DNA of 64,000 nucleotides from Stomorhina lunata. Lineage: Eukaryota; Arthropoda; Insecta; Diptera; Rhiniidae. Location of the stretch: the NCBI GenBank assembly GCA_933228675.1, contig OW121743.1, forward strand, positions 89,418,438-89,482,437, given 5' to 3'. A model generated the notes under the pieces. That model was not told the origin of the DNA. It saw nothing but the letters and a program-made list of their open reading frames with translations, and searched no databases. Shown piece by piece: positions 46,448 through 58,138 of this stretch. Every line of letters starts with the position of its first letter. Within the stretch, counting starts at the first letter, position 1. The position numbers were made by a program, and so were the translations under genes.

Positions 46448-48219
46448 AGGAGTAGGCAGCCCATACCACCAGTAGCCGATGAATTTTTTTTAATTTTCGT
46501 AAATACCACGATCATTAATAAAACTCGTGAAAATGAGTATTGAAATCATTCAGTTGGAATTTGGATGTTAACAGAGTTGGTTGGTGCCGCTTTGTTAAAG
46601 AAAAGACAAAAACAAAATAGGCAAGAAACAAATCAAAATTCAATTTATAGCAACAAAATACATAGTTCGAGAGAACAAAGAAATATTATCACGAACATTG
46701 TTGCCACGACACTATTATTTTTCTAAACATTGGGAATATTTTTGTAAATATTGGGAATATTTATCAAAACAGAAATAAATTCTTATATTAACAATTTAAG
46801 ATTTTTATATTTTTTAGATACTTTCGATCCAAAAATTTGTTATAGAAAAATTTTTAATAAAATAGTTTTCTTTGGAAAATTGTTCGATAAAAATTATATT
46901 TTCTAGAAAATTTTCGACAAAAATCTTTTTCTGCAAAAATTTTTATATCAAAAAATTTTCAAATCTTCTATAGAAAAATTTTTTTTTTTTTTTGTTAAAA
47001 AAAATTTTTATAGAAAAATTTTTGCTAAAATTTTCTATAGAAAATGTTTGATAAAAAATTTTCTCAAAAAAAAACAAATTATAAAAAAAATAACAAATTA
47101 CTCGGGATGTAAATATTATTCAAAAAGAAGTGTATTTGCATTTGATCCCAAACCTGTTACATTTATTTATTAATGTAACAGATCAATTTATTGATAAAAA
47201 GCCAAAAAATGTTTGCGGAGAAACCAAATTCCTCGACGCGTTTCGATTTTCTGTAGAAAAATTTTTGATAAAAAAATATTGTCTAAAAAAATTTTTAATG
47301 AAAAAATTTTCTATAGAAAAATTTTTGATGAAAAAATTTTCTATAGAAAAATTTTCGATAAAAAAATTTTCTATAGAAAAATTTTTGATGAAAAAATTTT
47401 CTATAAAAAAATTTTTGATAAAAAAATTTTCTATAGAAAAATTTTGAATAAAAAAATTTTCTATAGAAAAATTTTTGTTAAAAAAATTTTCTTTAGAAAA
47501 ATTTTCGATAAAAAAATTTTCTATAGAAAAATTTTTGATGAAAAAATTTTCTATAAAAAAATTTTTGATAAAAAAATTTTCTATAGAAAAATTTTGAATA
47601 AAAAAATTTTCTATAGAAAAATTTTTGTTAAAAAAATTTTCTATAGAAAAATTTTTAACAAAAAAAATTTCTATAGAAAAATTTTTGATAAAAAAATTTT
47701 CTATAGAAAAATTTTTGATGAAAAAATTTTCTATAGAAAAATTTTTGATGAAAAAATTTTCTATAGAAAAATTTTTGATGAAAAAATTTTCTATAGAAAA
47801 ATTTTTGATGAAAAAATTTTGTATAGAAAAATTTTTGATGAAAAATTTTCTATAGAAAAGTTTTTATTGAAAAAATTTTCTATGGACAATTTTTTGATAA
47901 AAAATCTTCCATAAAAAAATTTTTGATAAAAAATTTTCCATAAAAAAATTTTTGATAAAAAATTTTCTATAGAAAAATTTTTGTAAGAAATTTTTCTATA
48001 AAAAAATGTTTGATAAAAAATTTTCTGTAGAAAAATTTTTGATAAAAAAATTTTCTGTAGAAAAATTTTTGATAAAAAAATTTCTAAAGAAAAATAAAAA
48101 TAATTAAAAAAAATGAAGTAGAAAACTTTTTTATTTTAAAACGTAAGAACTACACATTGAAAAAAAAACCTATTTTAGTTAAAAGTATAAAAAAACGGCA
48201 ACTCTGCCGACTATTTTTT
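46448..48219 (+). mobile_element. Composite array-bearing element, forward copy, full-length type (1.8 kb)
   Basis: Order on the + strand: terminus AGGAGTAGGCAGCCCATACC; module A (46448-46830: GTTGGTTGGTGCCGCTTTGT, CATTGTTGCCACGACACTAT, tandem TTGGGAATATTT); degenerate array; module B/D (47100-47245: TCGGGATGTAAATATTATTC, ATTTGCATTTGATCCCAAAC, an AATGTAACA hairpin, TTCCTCGACGCGTTTCGAT); a 30-bp array (47246-48095); and module C with the hairpin CGGCAACTCTGCCG near 48196. No gene. The layout is reminiscent of DINE-derived elements with central tandem repeats described in Drosophila, but the ends do not match DINE, so the superfamily is open. Confidence 0.75.
47246..48095. repeat. 30-bp tandem array, CTATAG core
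   Basis: About 28 units of TTTTCTATAGAAAAATTTTT with a GATGAAAAAA or GATAAAAAAA spacer. Because the period is exactly 30 bp over most of the array, open frames of up to 233 codons arise with a ten-residue periodic translation. A block of about 180 bp is itself duplicated (47341-47460 resembles 47521-47640). Confidence 0.95.
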
Positions 48220-49989
48220 ATTCTGTTCTCTTTGCGCCGTCATTAGGTTGGTCATTAGGTTGAATGGGGTGCAACCGAAAGGTGTAGATTATGCCATACA
48301 GATACTCCAAAAGGAACTATGACCAAAGCAACCATAATTCTGCTGAAACGCTACTCTTTAAAATCTGTACCGAATAGACTTATTTCGATCTTATTGAAAT
48401 GCTACCGATCTGAGATGTAAATACGAGTACTGGGATCGAAATGATCCAGTTGAAGTGATGATTTAGTTGAAACGTTAAAAGATCACTTTTAGATTAGAGC
48501 AGATGCTTTTTAATTCTAAGATTTTTCTGAAATACTAAAATCAAAAGGAACCATCTTCGATCGTACTGATCGTCTTCGGTAGTGATGAGATCAAACAGAT
48601 CGTTTTCGATACTTTAAAAAAAGTTCTGAGATAAAATGGAAATTAAGTGGAAAGAAGAGAAATGTTCGATCAAGCTGAAATACAATTCTATGATCATACG
48701 GAAAAACTTTTAGATTGTTGGAACTCTTAGTATATATCGTAAGGGGATATGCTTATTCCACTAGCTCATGAACACTATAAACACTGTTATCGAACTGATT
48801 TCAATTTAGATTAAAACCAAACAAGTTCGATTGCGATAATTTATATCAGTTAGAAGATTTACTGATTAAGTTAAAAAATATATCAAACTGAAATGAGTTG
48901 GACCGTGTTCCATCGTGTTAAGTAGCTTTAGTTAGTGCTGATCAAAAAGACCAATTTCGATCTATCTAAAAATGATTTCAGTGTTATATTGATTGGTCAG
49001 TTTGAACTCGATTGAACAAGTTCAGTTAGATCTTAGCCCTCATATGAATTTTATACAATCTCATATATTCATATACTGACTTCTATATGAGTAGGGCAGC
49101 TACTGAAGCAGCTACTGGAAATAAATGCGATTGGAAATAAGTCATTATAATTATCAAAGCGCAATTGGCTTACCTAATTCATTCATCGGAAATAGATATT
49201 AAGATTAAAGTACTTGAATAAGCATCTCAAAAGCACATCGAAATTGGCCTATTGGACCCGTACTTGATCACTTACTCTACTCCGATTAACGTTAGCTGTT
49301 TGATTCAATTGTAGATGGTCATCTTCAAATAACTTCATTCACGCTCAAATCCCGGCATGAGTTTTAATAACCAACTCAGATCGTACCGTATGTAGCGCCA
49401 CCGACCGAAGAAGTCGATCATGCCATTAAAATAGTGCGTTGTGTTAAAAGCAGAAACAACAAACACGTGTTTGCAAATCCCATTTTTCTGAAGGCCTTTT
49501 ATATTTTATTCAATTTTGTTTTTGTTAGTTTCTTTTTTTCATTAATTTGATTTTTAATTTTTTTCTAATTTATTTGAATAGAAATTTAAATGGGTTCGTG
49601 TGTGGTTGTGGTCGATAAAGTTATGTGTTAATGAAATTAAATATTTAAAGAATCTATTTAGAGGGAGGCGAAGAAGAAAAAAAGTGCTTTAGATCTAAAA
49701 TCATTCGATTTTTTAATTGTTTCGAAAAAACTTTTGGTATGCGTCTGCGACACACGTACGATTTTTGATTTCTTTTTGTGTAAATACGTAAGTTTTATAT
49801 ACTTTTCTAATCTTTTTGAGATTATGGTCATAAAATAGTATTTCATTTAAATACAAAAGATTTAAATTTGGTTTTAGGTATTTGAAGATTTTTTTATTGT
49901 TGTAGTTTTGTATTTAAAGTGATAAGAAATGCGTAGTTTTTGACAAGTAGCAATGTCACTAATTTTGACCATTAGATCACCATTTTCGA
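48220..49989. other. Unrecognised sequence with locally higher GC, no gene seen
   Basis: 48230-49480 is clearly less A+T-rich than its surroundings and contains many TCGAT/GATCGA words, but every frame is closed within short distances. Imperfectly repeated phrases near its edges (CAACCGAAAGGTGTAGATTA near 48272, ACCGACCGAAGAAGTCGATC near 49400) might mark an old element. 49490-49989 is plain A+T-rich. Confidence 0.35.
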
Positions 49990-50004
49990 GACAAAAAACT
50001 GTTT

Positions 50005-51400
50005 TTTTTTTTTCTATAAAAAAGTTAGTTTTGACAAAAAAAAATTGATAAAACTTAATTTTTCTACAGAAAAACTAGATAAAACAAAATTTTTATAAAG
50101 AAATATTAGTCAGAACTAAATTTTTCTATAGAAAAATTTGGCAAAACTTAAATTTTCTATAGAAAAATTAGACAAAACATAATTTTTCCATAGATAAATT
50201 TCTCAAAACTTAATTTTTCTATAGAAAAATTTGACAAAACTAAAAAAAAAAATTTGTCAAAACTTAATTTTTCTATAGAAAAATTTGTCAAAACTTACTT
50301 TTTCTATAGAAAAATTTGTCAAAACTTAATTTTTCTATAGAAAAATTTGCCAAAACTTAATTTTTCTATAGAAAAATTTGTCAAAACTTAATTTTTCTAT
50401 AGAAAAATTTGTCAAAACTTGATTTTTCTATAGAAAAATTTGTTAAATTTTAAATTTTCAATAGAAAAATTTGTCAAATTTTAAATTTTCTGTAGAAAAA
50501 TTTGTCAATTTTAAATTTTTCTATAAAAAAATTTGTCAAAACTTAATTTTTCTATAAAAAAATTTGTCAAAACTTAATTTTTCTATAGAAAAATTTGTTA
50601 AATTTTAAATTTTCAATAGAAAAATTTGTCAAATTTTAAATTTTCTGTAGAAAAATTTGTCAAATTTTAATTTTTCTATAGAAAAATTTGTCAAAACTTA
50701 ATTTTTCTTTAGAAAAATTTGTCAAATTAAATTTTTCTATAGAAAAATTTGTCAAAATTTAATTTTTCTATAGAAAAATTTGTCAAAATTTAATTTTTCT
50801 ATAGAAAAATTTGTCAAAACTTAATTTTTCTATAGAAAAATTTGTTAAATTTTAATTTTTCTATAGAAAAATTTTGTCAAAACTTAATTTTTCTATAGAA
50901 AAATTTGTCAAATTTTAATTTTTCTGTAGAAAAATTTGTCAAATTTTAATTTTTCTATAGAAAAATTTGTCAAATTTTAATTTTTCTATAGAAAACTTTG
51001 TCAAATTTTAATTTTTCTATAGAAAAATTTGTCAAATTTTAATTTTTCTGTAGAAAAATTTGTCAAATTTTAATTTTTCTATAGAAAAATTTGTCAAATT
51101 TTAATTTTTCTATAGAAAATTTTTTTAAATTTTATTTTTTCTATAGAAAAATTTGTCAAATTTTAATTTTTCTATAGAAAAATTTGTCAAATTTTAATTT
51201 TTCTATGGAAAAATTTGTCAAATTTTAATTTTTCTATAGAAAAATTTGGTAAGTTTTAATTTTTCTATAGAAAAATTTGTCGAATTTCAATTTTTCTATA
51301 GAAAAATTTGTCAAATTTTAATCTTTCTATAGAAAAATTAGTCAAATTTTGATTTTTCTATAGAAAAATTTGTCAAATTTTAATTTTTCTATAGAAAAAT
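50005..51400. repeat. 31-bp tandem array, spacer GTCAAAACTTAA / GTCAAATTTTAA
   Basis: About 45 units of TTTTTCTATAGAAAAATTTG plus a TCAAAACTTAA or TCAAATTTTAA spacer. The left edge is degenerate and the spacer type shifts gradually from the first to the second along the array. No genes. Confidence 0.97.
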
Positions 51401-52500
51401 GTTTCATCATAAACTGCTAAGTTTTAAAACCGAATAAATACGAATTATAATGTCTTGAAAACCATAAAATTTCAAAGCGGAAATTTTTCCCATTTTTTTA
51501 GTTTCATCTTTATACAATTTTTCTTAAATTTTCCGAGTAAACAAGAAATCGAAATAAAATATAAGTATGTATCTGGAAATCATTTTATAAATTAGGTGCC
51601 AAAACTTTCTACTATTGACGACTTTTTCATACGAATTTTAAAATTTTACGCTTGTATTTTCTGACGTTATATTTTCGCTAATCATTATAAATTTTACTTG
51701 ACCTTCATATAAAGCGATAAGGAAATAGAAAGTCTATTATTTAGAATTATTTATTAGTTAATAAGTATCATCAACTATTTGGTATAATAAAATGAAATGA
51801 TTAATTAAAAAGTTAGCAACATAAGCAAAAATTAAATAAAAAATTTACTGATTTATTTGAGGGAATGAGGGGAAAACTTTGGAGTTGGGTATATATTTGA
51901 AATTTTTTAAATCCCCTTTAAGTTTTTATGCAATTTTAAAAATTGTTGAATTAAAAAAAAATCGTTCATTTAAATTTGCGCTGGATTAATGAATGAAATG
52001 CTGCATCTTAAAGTCATCCTCATCTTCGTCATGATGATATAAAAATAATCAAAATCGACAAGCAAAAACGCCATCATCTGCAACTAGACATTTAATGCCA
52101 ATTTATAAAAAATATTTTGAGTTGAAAAATATATGAAAAAAAAAATTCATATAAAAACCAATAACGGAAACAAGGTCAATTATTTTCTCAAGAAAGTTCA
52201 AAAGCAGATAGTGGAACCTCTAAAACACCACATACAAATCACTTGCATGTATTATGGAAGAAATAATTTCAATGATTAAAGTATAAATGCAATTTCTGGG
52301 TATAAAAAATTAAAGAGGAACATAAAAAGTATTATAGCATTTATTGGGAGCTATTTTCTTCTATACGAGTATAAAATTTTAACCAAATTTTGAAATTTTT
52401 TGAACATTGTCTTGATTGATTGATTCGTCTATAATTATATCGATGATGGCCAAAGTAACCGTAGAAACTTTGTTTCAAAAATAATTGTCTCTTCAGTTTT
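51401..52500. other. AT-rich spacer between arrays, no gene seen
   Basis: Apparently single-copy A+T-rich DNA separating two arrays that share the same spacer family. Nothing was recognised. Confidence 0.5.
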
Positions 52501-54850
52501 GAATTAATTTTTCTATAGAAAAATTTGTCAAAATTAAATTTTTCTATAGAAAAATTTGTCAAAAGTAAATTTTTCTATAGAAAAATTTGTCAAAAGTAAA
52601 TTTTTCTATAGAAAAATTTGTCAATAGTAAATTTTTCTATAGAAAAATTTGTCAAAAGTAAATTTTTCCATAGAAAAATTTATCAAAAGTAAATTTTTCT
52701 ATAGAAAAATTTGTCAAAAGTAAATTTTTCTATAGAAAAATTCGTCAGAGGTAAATTTTTCTATAGAAAAATTTGTCAAAAGTAAATTTTTCTATAAAAA
52801 AAATTGTCAAAAGTAAATTTTTCTATAGAAAAATTTGTCAAAAGTAAATTTTTCTATAGAAAAATTTGTCAAAAGTAAATTTTTCTATAGAAAAATTTGT
52901 CAAAAGTAAATTTTTCTATAGAAAAATTTGTCAAAACTTAATTTTTCTATAGAAAAATTTGTCAAAACTTAATTTTTCTATAGAAAAATTTGTCAAAACT
53001 TAATTTTTCTATAAAAAAATTTGTCAAAACTTAATTTTTCTATAGAAAAATTTGTCAAAACTTAATTTTTCTATAAAAAAATTTGTCAAAACTTAATTAT
53101 TCTATAGAAAAATTTGTCAAAACTTAATTTTTCTATAGAAAAATTTGTCAAAACTAAATTTTTCTATAGAAAACTTTGTCAAAACTTAAATTTTCTATAG
53201 AAAAATTTGTCAAAAGTAAATTTTTCTAAAGAAAAATTTGTCAAAAGTAAATTTTTCTATAGAAAAATTTGTCAAAAGTAAATTTTTCTATAGAAAAATT
53301 TGTCAAAAGTAAATTTTTCTATAGAAAAATTTGTCAATAGTAAATTTTTCTATAGAAAAATTTGTCAAAAGTAAATTTTTCCATAGAAAAATTTATCAAA
53401 AGTAAATTTTTCTATAGAAAAATTTGTCAAAAGTAAATTTTTCTATAAAAAAATTCGTCAGAGGTAAATTTTTCTATAGAAAAATTTGTCAAAAGTAAAT
53501 TTTTCTATAAAAAAAATTGTCAAAAGTAAATTTTTCTATAGAAAAATTTGTCAAAAGTAAATTTTTCTATAGAAAAATTTGTCAAAAGTAAATTTTTCTA
53601 TAGAAAAATTTGTCAAAACTTAATTTTTCTATAGAAAAATTTGTCAAAACTTAATTTTTCTATAGAAAAATTTGTCAAAACTTAATTTTTCTATAAAAAA
53701 ATTTGTCAAAACTTAATTTTTCTATAGAAAAATTTGTCAAAACTTAATTTTTCTATAAAAAAATTTGTCAAAACTTAATTATTCTATAGAAAAATTTGTC
53801 AAAACTTAATTTTTCTATAGAAAAATTTGTCAAAACTAAATTTTTCTATAGAAAACTTTGTCAAAACTTAAATTTTCTATAGAAAAATTTGTCAAAAGTA
53901 AATTTTTCTAAAGAAAAATTTGTCAAAAGTAAATTTTTCTATAGAAAAATTTGTCAAAAGTAAATTTTTCTATAGAAAAATTTGTCAAAAGTAAATTTTT
54001 CTATAGAAAAATTTGTCAAAAGTAAATTTTTCTATAGAAAAATTTGTCAAAAGTAAATTTTTCTATAGAAAAATTTGTCAAAAGTAAATTTTTCTATAGA
54101 AAAATTTGTCAAAAGTAAATTTTTCTATAGAAAAATTTGTCAAAAGTATATTTTTCTATAGAAAAATTTGTCAAAAGTAAATTTTTCTATAGAAAAATTT
54201 GTCAAAAGTAAATTTTTCTAAAGAAAAATTTATGAAAATTAAATTTTTCTATAGAAAAATTTGTCAAAACTAAATTTTTCTAAAGAAAAATTTCTGAAAA
54301 ATAAATTTTTCTATAGAAAAATTTGTCAAAATTAAATTTTTCTGTAGAAAAATTTGTCAAAATTAAATTTTTCTATAGAAAAATTTGTCAAAATTAAATT
54401 TTTCTAAAGAAAAATTTGTCAAAACTAAATTTTTCTATAGAAAGATTTGTCAAAACTAAATTTTTCTACAGAAAAATTTTTCAAAACTAAATTTTTCTAT
54501 AGAAAAATTTGTCAAAACTAAATTTTTCTATAGAAAAATTTTTCAAAACTAAATTTTTCTATAGAAAAATTTAACAAAAATTTTTCTATAGAAACATTTG
54601 TCAAAACTAAATTTTTCTATAGAAAAATTTGTCAAAACTTAATTTTTCTATAGAAAAATTTGTCAAAACTAAATTTTTCTATAGAAAAATTTGCCAAATT
54701 TAAATTTTATATAGAAAAATTTGTCAAAACTTAATTTTTCTATAGAAAAATTTGTCTAAACTTAATTTTTCTATAGAAAAATTTGTCAAAACTAAATTTT
54801 TCTATACAAAAATTTTTCAAAACTAAATTTTTCTATACAAAATTTTTTTA
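52501..54850. repeat. 31-bp tandem array, spacer GTCAAAAGTAAA / GTCAAAACTTAA
   Basis: About 75 units with the TTTTTCTATAGAAAAA core. A block of about 23 units is duplicated in tandem inside it (see findings). The right part switches to TCAAAACTAAA and TCAAAATTAAA spacers. Confidence 0.97.
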
Positions 54851-55404
54851 AAAGTATTTTTTGTATTGAAAAAATAACTGACGATAATTTGCTTCCAAGA
54901 AATAAGAGCCCCAACTACTTTCGTTTAGTTCATCTCGTTTTGATATAAAATATTATCAAGTTTCAAAAATGGTTTTCGTATTTGAAAATTTTCAAATTGT
55001 AAGGAAAATGCAACATGTAAAAGAATTTTGTAATGAAAGAAAATTAAAGCTGATTTGCATATTAAGTAGGTAATTTTCTAAAGTAAATAAAATATTAAAA
55101 ATGAAAAAGAAATACATATATTATCAGAACAGGAAGTTCTGAATTTGAAATTAGAAAATCTAATTTGGATAAATTTCCTTCCCTAATATCAAAGAATTAA
55201 CTTTATTGAAATGTGAATCATTTTAAAATATTTAGATTTGCTTTGTCAATGGAAAATTTCATGAAATAGAGTTTTTTCTAAAATAATATTCCAAATTGAA
55301 TATTTACCTACTTAAAATTTCAACAAGTATATTATTATTTAATTTTACTGCGACTTAGTATCTTCTGGCCTAATTCCCCTCCCAAAACTGAGAACACTAC
55401 ACAA
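54851..55404. other. AT-rich spacer between arrays, no gene seen
   Basis: Contains TTCTGGCCTAATTCCCCTCCC near 55363, which is repeated as TTCTGGCCTAATTTCCCTCCC near 57188 on the other side of the next array. The array is thus bracketed by direct copies of a short unique phrase. Confidence 0.6.
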
Positions 55405-57125
55405 CAACAAAAATGTTTCGATGAAAAAAATTTTCTATAGAAATTTTTTTCCATAATAAAATTTTTATTAGAAAGTTTTTTCTATGGAAAATTTTTGATA
55501 AAAAATTTTTTTTATAGAAAATTTTTCGATAAAAAAATTTTTATATAGAAAGTTTTTCGATAAAAAAAATTTTTTTGCTAAAAATTTTTAGATTTTTTAT
55601 AGAAAATTTTTCTATAGAAAATTTTTCATTAAAAATTTTTCTATAGAAAATTTTTCATTAAAAATTTTTCTATAGAAAATTTTTCATTAAAAATTTTTCT
55701 ATAGAAAGTTTTTCATTAAAAATTTTTCTATAGAAAATTTTTCATTAAAAACTTTTCTATAGAAAATTTTTCATTAAAAATTGTTCTATAGAAAATTTTT
55801 CATTACAAATTTTTCTATAGAAAATTTTTCATTAAAAATTTTTCTATAGAAAATTTTTCATTAAAAATTTTTCTATAGAAAATTTTTCATTAAAAATTTT
55901 TCTATAGAAAATTTTTCATTAACAATTTGTCTATAGAAAATTTTTCATTAAAAATTTTTCTATAGAAAATTTTTCTATAGAAAATTTTTCATTAAAAATT
56001 TTTCTATAGAAAATTTTTCATTAAAAATTTTTCTATAGAAAATTTTTCATTAAAAATTTTTCTATAGAAAATTTTTCATTAAAAATTTTTCATTAAAAAT
56101 TTTTCATTAAAAATTTTTAATTAAAAATTTTTCTATAGAAAATTTTTCATTAAAAATTTTTCATTAAAAATTTTTCATTCAAAATTTTTCTATAGAAAAT
56201 TTTTCATTAAAAATTTTTCTATAGAAAATTTTTCATTAAATATTTTTCTATAGAAAATTTTTCATTAAAAATTTTTCTATAGAAAATTTTTCATTAAAAA
56301 TTTTTCTGTAGAAAATTTTTCATTAAAAATTTTTCTATAGAAAATTTTTCATTAAAAATTTTTCTATAGAAAATTTTTCATTAAAAATTTTTCTATAGAA
56401 AATTTTTCATTAAAAATTTTTCTATAGAAAATTTTTCATTAAAAATTTTTCTATAGAAAATTTTTCATTAAAAATTTTTCTATAGAAAATTTTTCATTAA
56501 AAATTTTTCTATAGAAAATTTTTCATTAAAAATTTTTCTATAGAAAATTTTTCATTAAAAATTTTTCTATAGAAAATTTTTCATTAAAAATTTTTCTATA
56601 GAAAATTTTTCATTAAAAATTTTTCTATAGAAAATTTTTCATTAAAAATTTTTCTATAGAAAATTTTTCATTAAAAATGTTTCTATAGAAAATTTTTTAT
56701 TAAAAATTTTTCTATAGAAAATTTTTCATTAAAAATTTTTCTATAAAAAATTTTCATAAAAAATTGTTTCTATAGAAAATTTTCCATTAAAAAAAATTTA
56801 TAGAAAATTTTTTGATAAAAAATTTTTTCTATAGAAAATTTTGTGATAAAAAAATTTCTCTATAAAAATGTTTTTCAATAAAACATTTTTGTTAGAGCAT
56901 TTTTATGTAAAAACCTTCAATATTTTTAATGAAAAATTTTTATAGAAATACTTTTTAATGAAAAATTGTCTATAGAAAAAATCTTTTAATAAAAAATTAT
57001 TCTATAGAAAATTTTTAGATAAAAAAAAATTTCTATACAAATTTTTCGAAAAACAAAATTTTACGATAAAAAATTTTTCTATAGAAATTTTTCAATAAGA
57101 AAACTTTCTATAGAAAATTTTTAGA
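55405..57125. repeat. 29-bp tandem array, spacer TTTTTCATTAAAAA
   Basis: About 58 units of TTTTTCTATAGAAAA plus TTTTTCATTAAAAA, nearly invariant from 55600 to 56740, with degenerate edges. A few units have lost the CTATAG half (56080-56120, 56155-56175), leaving runs of TTTTTCATTAAAAA alone. Confidence 0.97.
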
Positions 57126-58138
57126 GAAAACATTTTAAATATGAATTAATATAATATAATTAAATTTCACTGGGTCTTTTATTATTTTCTGGCCTAATTT
57201 CCCTCCCATCCCTCATAACGCTAACCAACACGAAATATTAAGATTAAGTTAAACTATTTTTAAAGTGCCTAAAATTGAAATTAAAAAATATTAAATTTGG
57301 TTGTAAAATTTGGAAGTTATATTGAGAACGATTTGTTGAATTTTGTGAAGTGGTGTTATCTGTGCGTAAACTGACAGAAAATCGTCAAATTTGGTTTTTA
57401 TTCTCAATAAATAACCTACGCATTTTGTTCAGTTTTTTTTAATACATTTAATTTTATATGTATTAAACAATAAATAAATATTTCATTTAAAAAAAAACGA
57501 CATAGAATTTTTGATGCTTAGCCAACAAATTGCAGCCCATTCTAAAAAAGTTAAATACTTTGATGTTAAATGAAAAAAAAAAAAAAATCTAAAAAAGAAA
57601 AAATCAGGAACAGTATTAAAAATAAAAGCTATAAATGTCAGGTATGAGTTCAAATTTTATAATAAAATATACAAATTTATGAAAGCTATGGCAGATTTCT
57701 GCTTTCAGCCAAAGAAATATTTGGGAACACAAATTAAGTTTAAACATTTTAAAAAATTTCTAAATAAAAAATTTATGATACTTTTTTTGACAAAATTTTA
57801 AAAATCCCAAGGGGTGATAGTTTTAAAATTTTAATTTTAGACATAATTTAAATTTTCTTGTTCTCTTAAATTCAAATGATTTACGAATTATAACATTTGA
57901 TGATCTTTTTACGTTTTAGCCAAATGGCATTTAAATTGGCGGCAAACATTTATCATAAATAATAATGAAACAAATTTAAAAGATAATTAAAAAAATATGA
58001 TATAATGAAGTTCAGGGCTGACATTAACAATGAACAGAATTTTTTAAATTTTTAAAAAGAATCCTTTACCGACACCATCAAAATATAAAAAGTTAATAAT
58101 TTTTATAACTCATGGAAATATTGGCCTGATGCCAAATA
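57126..58138. other. AT-rich spacer between arrays, no gene seen
   Basis: Apparently single-copy A+T-rich DNA with no recognised element apart from the phrase near 57188 mentioned above. Confidence 0.5.

Noticed and set aside
47130..47914. Open frames of 105, 233 and 76 codons with a ten-residue periodic translation
   Set aside because: They are products of an uninterrupted 30-bp tandem repeat (a multiple of three) without stops. All three forward frames are open at once and the sequence is non-coding repeat.
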